A stretch of DNA of 64,000 nucleotides from Symbiodinium kawagutii (taxonomy: Eukaryota > Sar > Dinophyceae > Suessiales > Symbiodiniaceae): assembly GCA_009767595.1 (NCBI GenBank), contig VSDK01021620.1, forward strand, positions 78,082-142,081. Reading direction: 5' to 3'. Position 1 is the first letter of the stretch. Every line of letters starts with the position of its first letter. Positions 58,902 to 64,000 of the stretch are shown in pieces. Position numbers and translations under genes: made by a program. The notes beneath the pieces are model-generated. The model worked only from the letters and a program-made list of their open reading frames with translations. It searched no databases and was not told the DNA's origin.

Positions 58902-58961
58902 CTGGCGCAGCCACCGCAACGGTGACCCAGCAAGACCCTGGTGAGGAGGTGGGGTGATCCA

Positions 58962-59015
58962 TGGTCGGGTTGGGTTGGTTGGGTTGGTTGGTTGGGTTGG
59001 TTGGGTGGGTTGATA
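58962..59015. repeat. GGGTTGGTT repeat
   Basis: Seven or so units of GGGTTGGTT/GGTTGGTT, just upstream (gene sense) of exon 1 of the model. Confidence 0.8.
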
Positions 59016-59424
59016 GTTGGTATATCCCCTAGAATTGTTGGTTGTTATCCCCTATAAATCATGAAAGAATCCCTGATCTGTGGTCTCAAGCCCTATCAAA
59101 AATATTCGTCAACCGACCATTCAAGTTAATAGTTTCTAGGGAAAATAAAACATGTCAATCAAACCACCAACCAGCGATTGGTTGAACATATGGTGGTTTC
59201 TCAAGCCATAGGGGTACCCCAAATCATCCTTGATATCAACCATGTGTGCTCATAAACCAACCACCTACCCTGAATGGTTGAACACCATTCCTTGGAAGAA
59301 CTTTCAGTCCTTGTTCTGCTCAATCTCAGTGCCCTCGGGAAATCTCCCAGCTTGTCGGTATCCCATGGTCCCAGAAATGATTTCACTGGTGGATATGCCA
59401 TAGGGCCGTTGAGAAGAGTTGAGA

Positions 59425-59530
59425 ATGATCAATCAATAGTCATTGCTCTATCAATAATCATTGATCAATCAAAATCATTGATCAATCAATAATCATTGAT
59501 CAATCAATAATCATAGATCAATCAAAATTG
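59425..59530. repeat. (AATCATTGATCAATC)n
   Basis: Four to five imperfect copies; each unit is itself partly palindromic around TGATCA. Confidence 0.75.
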
Positions 59531-60259
59531 ATTCGTATTGTGGATAATCGCATAACATGCGATAGACTCCCCTTTAGCATTCTTGGCAACCATCCGTGGC
59601 CTCTATGGCCAGTTGGGTACTTTCGTTGAATATTATTGACCAGTATTGAACCTATTTAGGGAGTCCATGTTGAACTAAGTAGATGAAGTTACTACACAAC
59701 AACAATCATCAAGCACCAGTCAATACGCAGTATGTTGAACCCATTTCAACGTCTGTCTGCATATTGCTACTCGCTGTAGATGGATTCCGAATGACTGTTT
59801 ACCCGTTGGATTCAACCACTATTGCACCACATAAACCACAACTCACCGTTCTTAACCACCTTAGAAGCAGCTATGCACGATGTGCCATTCTTTGAGCAAT
59901 CAGTGCTACAACCCATGGTTGATATTCTTGAGATTTCTGTTGTCAACATGATGGCTTCTCAAGCCATAGGGGACCCCCCGTTATCATCCTTTAGCCCATT
60001 TCTAGTAAGAAACTCCAGCCATAACTTTGAGGTCCCCAGACTGGCATCTATGCACCTTCCATAGTAAGGCTGGCATCTATGAACCATTACGTAGAAATGG
60101 CTACGGTATGGGTGGTGGCCTTCCATAACGATCCCGAAAGTTCATCCATCCCATTGAAAGATGTCAACCACTCCAATGACTTGTTACACTCTGGTAAAGT
60201 GACCTGGAAGCAGAATGTCACCTAGATATGATGGTTTTACCCGAGCAAGAAGGTGATTT

Positions 60260-60371
60260 GGCCATGGGTCAAAACCCTCTACCCCTGGTTCCCCCATCAT
60301 GAACCATTGTTTTCCCTGTTATTGTTGGTAAATATCCACCATTCTTGGTTGGTTAATATTGATCCAGAGCC
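60260..60371. mobile_element. MITE-like element, family B, with ATTT target duplication
   Basis: GGCCATGGGTCAAAACCC to GATCCAGAGCC, ATTT on both sides. Further family B copies lie near 29725, 43870, 47575, 49221, 50292, 54110 and 58620. Confidence 0.72.
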
Positions 60372-60909
60372 ATTTTCACCGTTTCGGGTCAGTCGGCCAC
60401 AGGATTGTGGTCTCTTGCCACGTTCAACCACTGGAGAAGGCCATGAAAATGCCGGAAGACTCAACTTGTGACTGGGCGACAGCGGCCGGATCGATCAAAA
60501 TACTCATACAAGGTCAGACCAATGGCATTGGACCATATCTGTAGATCAATCAATCGATAAAGACATATAAACAAATACTATACACACAGAAAAGGTCCAC
60601 GATATTATCCTCTACTAACCATCAACCAGCTCACCATTGGTTGGAGGATGGTTATCCATGGCCATTAGCCAACAAACCTGCTGACCTGCTGCGATTTCAA
60701 ATGCGTGGCATAGCTCAAACCAACGTCAGGTCCGGGCCACGGTGGCAATTCCTCGTAACGAACCGGTCGGATGCTGAATTTTCCAAGGCACTCGGTTCTC
60801 AAACTCCTCGCGCTGACCTCGGAAACGAGAAGTTGTGAGAGGTTGAACATCCATGGCGATTCAAAAACCAACGGATGGTCTGGTGTAAGTGATTAGTCAT
60901 CATGGTATC

Positions 60910-61072
60910 TGATGGTAATATGATGGTAATATGATGGTAATATGATGGTAATGTGATGGTAATATGATGGTAATATGATGGTAATATGATGGTAATATGA
61001 TGGTAATGTGATGGTAATATGATGGTAATGTGATGGTAATGTGATGGTAATATGATGGTAATGTGATGTTAT
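60910..61072. repeat. 11 bp tandem array (TGATGGTAATA)n
   Basis: About 15 near-identical units with A/G variation at one position. Its complement (ACCATCATATT) resembles the 11-mer at 44157-44366. Confidence 0.9.
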
Positions 61073-64000
61073 ATGATAGCATATGATGGATCAAGAATCA
61101 AACACCAATGGAATACTGATTAATAGTCCAGATCTTCATGGTGAATCAAAAGTATCAGCCATGTTTCACCATGGTTAATCAATGCTGATCATAGATAGAT
61201 GACAGGAAAAAAATGGCCACAAACAATGATAAGTATTTTCATCACTACGCTTGATGATAAGCCCATCCGGTCGGGATCTGATATCTTCAAGCTCCTGGAT
61301 AAGCATGCTGCTGAGCTGCACAAAGTGCTGGGAAGTTGGGAGAAGCATAGACAGGTAATAGACAGATAATAGACAGGTAATAGACAGGCTTAGAGGCAGA
61401 GAGAGGGGCCTTGGATGGCCTGGACCTGGGGAGGAGTGAGAGCGAGAGTGCGAGAGGCAGAAAGTGAGCAACAGAAAGGAGACAAGATGAGACACGCGAT
61501 GAGACACGCGAAGGCAAAGTGGCATCAATTTCAATGAGAATTGGGGCAACTCCGACAACTCCTGTTTGCAAAGTGAGGCTCCTGGTGACCTTGTGACGCT
61601 GGGGGTGCGGAGGCAGGACTTTGTTTTGCGGCTTGACCTGATGAGTCTTCAGGGTTTGCTTAAACTCGGCCTTGCCAAATCTTTCCAAATCTGTATTTTT
61701 TTCCACTCAATTCTGCATAATTCCTTTTCTTTCTTCTCCCAAGAATCTGTTGTGCTTCCAGGGCGATTCGTGCAGAGGATGGTGCAGCAGTGGTTGAGCA
61801 AATTCAGTTCAACATCACTCTGAGATGCTTGGCGTCAGTTTTGACCATGGACATGACTCAAAGGGATCCATTTTCCTTAGAGGGATCCGTTACCCTTTTA
61901 AGGAAGACCCGAGCTACTAATGTTATGAGGCAGTCCTTTGCCTGGGGGTACTCGGACTTCTGAAGCTCCGCAAGATCCAATCTCTGCACAACCCTCTGAG
62001 ACATTGCAAAGATTGCTTCGGGCAAAAACATATTTGCCATACAATCAATATAAAGAACACTCTATTCCTAGTTATCCTCTGTACAACAGAGTCAGAAGTA
62101 AAAAGGCAATTTGTGGTGCACATGTTCCGGCTTAAACTCTTGAGCTGGAGAAAACAATCAAGGCCAGGAACAATAGAGCCCCCATTCCTTCCCACGCAAA
62201 TAGGTGTCCTCTTTAGGGGGACCTTCAGCGAGAAGTGAGAAGGGAGAAGGGAGAACACTTGGAAAATATAATATATATATATATTATGTTGCTTTAAGTT
62301 GCTTTTGCTGTTTTCCCATTGTGAGGTGCATCTCCACGGAAAAAAAGATGACAAAGAGCTTCCACTTCGTTGATCACATTTCGGCAGAGCAATGCCCGAT
62401 CCATTTCAAGCTGCCAAAGTGCACGCCAGTTTGACCACAGTACAGTACCTTCCTTTCTCTGGCTTCTCTGGATGAGATTGGTTGATGGGTAATGAGTCAG
62501 TAACAAAGATTCATTTTCTTACTTGTTTACCATGTTTGCATTTGTCCGTCATGACTGCGTTGACTCGCCTGGAACTAGCAATTCCATGTTAGCAAATAAT
62601 CCCATGGAAAGTAAGAACAAAACTGAGTGATATTATGATATCAAGTGTTGATAGCTAATATGGACTTCTACAGACCAATCAAAGCTCGGACACGTCGACC
62701 CAGTCCATGGGCATCATGATGGATCAAGGGCCTCTCTACCCCTGGCTGTTCACATCCTATAGACAAACCCGTCGAGCAGTGGGGATGCGAACTACTACCC
62801 ATTTTCGGTCTGATCAAGCATAATACGCTAATATCATTAGTTAAACTAGTAATATATATATATAACTCTTTAAACGGTGAACCATCATCACATCCTATTC
62901 ATGAATCCTCAATGACTTTTCCCACAACCATAAATCATAAATAAACCATCATCATACACATTTTCCCAGTAGTTGACGATCAATTCATCCACTAGTTAAG
63001 CATAAATAAACCATTTTTAGCTTGGTGGCTTATAGATCCCTTGCTAAAAAAATATTTTTAGTGGTTATATGGTAAATCAATCATATCCCAAAAACACTAA
63101 GAACCTAAGTCAGTGGGTATAAGCCATCCAGTTAGCCAATACCACCAGCACCAGCACTACTTTCAGTTGCCAAGTGGCTGTGGTATTGCTGCATGCGCCA
63201 GGAGGTTGGAAGACATCCTTCCAAGCAGCCCTTGAAACACGACGCCATGGCGCCGCGTTGCGGCGTGCCGCCCGGTGGGTCACACCCGTTGAAGTGCCAA
63301 GGATTGGTGGACCACGGCGCTGATGTTGGGGCGGCTTTGATGCCGCAAGTGACCTTCAAAGCATTTTTTTCGGGAGTATGAAGGGTTATGGGTCACTGGT
63401 TAGGTGCTGGTTTTGAGATTGGTGATGAAACATTTCGGTTGAGATATCTACAACCACTTGTCTATTCGATCAATTGGCTATATAGATTGGTTATTCAACT
63501 GAAGTTGCTGGTTAGTTCAATGTTTCTTCTTGTGTAATGTCAGGGCCCACCATTGATGAATCGAACTGTGCGAGTTGGAGTGCAATCGATTCATCATTTA
63601 GCTTGGAGTGAAGTATGGTTTCTGATCTTTCTCGTGATGATTCACGCTGATGATTCAATGATGATTGGTGATGATTCATGATGATTCAGGTTTTTGTTAC
63701 ACATCTAAAAAAGCCTCAGATGTGTAAAAAACCTGAGTGATACGTCATGCTGGTTAGTCTCACGGATGGCTTGGACCTGCTCTTCACCTCGCGGACTGCG
63801 ACTCGACTCCCGTCGATGGCTGATATGGATCTGCGGAGCTCGGCGGTTGTGATTTTTCCCGCAGATCACTGGGTGAATTGGAGATCGACCCTGGAAAGCC
63901 GGCAGTTTCAACATGTTTCAAGCATCAGATTTGATACTCCCACCACTTCTGGGAAAAGAACTGGGTGTAAAATTTGGACCTCTGTGAATTCAACCTTTCT

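Larger units (their letters stand above)
59020..64000 (-). other. Upstream region: N-terminus of the kinase gene not resolved
   Basis: Several islands have open minus-strand frames with splice-like edges: 59270-59400 (AYPPVKSFLGPWDTDK), 60680-60830 (RYEELPPWPGPDVGLSYATH, donor CAG/GTCAGC), 61570-61690 (AEFKQTLKTHQVKPQNK), 61930-62000 (RVVQRLDLAELQKSEYPQ, donor CAG/GC), 62340-62420 (EMDRALLCRNVINEVEALCH), 63190-63260 (MASCFKGCLEGCLPTSW) and 63780-63890 (SQPPSSADPYQPSTGVES). They may be N-terminal exons, but none carries a recognisable domain, so I do not call them individually. Confidence 0.3.

Noticed and set aside
63190-63254. Possible start codon GCGCCATGGCG with Cys-rich MASCFKGCLEGC
   Set aside because: A tempting acylated kinase N-terminus, but nothing links it in phase to the first CNB exon, and stop codons follow within about 40 codons.

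Overview
The window looks like nuclear DNA of a dinoflagellate, most like Suessiales/Symbiodiniaceae or Polarella. The signs are: one gene cut into very short GC-rich exons separated by kilobase introns of AT-rich simple sequence; acceptors almost always followed by G; many GC and some GA 5' splice donors beside GT; a 22-residue FNIP-like leucine-rich repeat array; a LINE with an OTU protease domain; several ~100 bp inverted-repeat (MITE-like) families; and CCCTAAA-type telomere-like tracts. The organism call is inference; no rRNA, tRNA or organelle marker is present. There is no bacterial-style operon, and most open frames on either strand are chance frames in low-complexity sequence.

Main content: nearly the whole window is one gene on the minus strand, about 58.9 kb down to 0.4 kb and continuing beyond base 1. 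I reconstructed 31 exons (33-132 nt) plus 3 weaker linking exons by matching motif order and codon phase. They encode a cyclic-nucleotide-dependent protein kinase of the PKG/AGC type: four cyclic-nucleotide-binding (CNB) modules in a row (about 58.9-52.5, 50.8-36.7, 33.9-23.8 and 23.2-17.6 kb) and then the kinase N-lobe and helix E (15.5-0.4 kb), ending just before the catalytic Asp of the HRD motif. Only the third CNB keeps both the Glu and the Arg of the phosphate-binding cassette. The start of the gene (above 59 kb) and the rest of the kinase (below base 1) are not resolved.

The intron between the glycine-loop exon (15474-15542) and the VAIK-lysine exon (3499-3562) holds two nested insertions. 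An array of 66 bp / 22-residue FNIP-like repeats occupies 4550-4887 and 13186-14340. It is split by an 8.3 kb non-LTR retrotransposon (4888-13185, minus strand) flanked by a 14 bp target-site duplication. The element encodes an ORF1-like basic protein, an OTU protease domain, an AP-endonuclease, a reverse transcriptase and Cys/His finger modules, broken by frameshifts near homopolymers.

The other introns hold (TGATGG)-like and (ACCATC)-like simple sequence, 11 bp tandem arrays, perfect hairpins and at least four MITE-like families (called A-D here). Family B copies have 4-5 bp target duplications and one family A copy has an 8 bp duplication.
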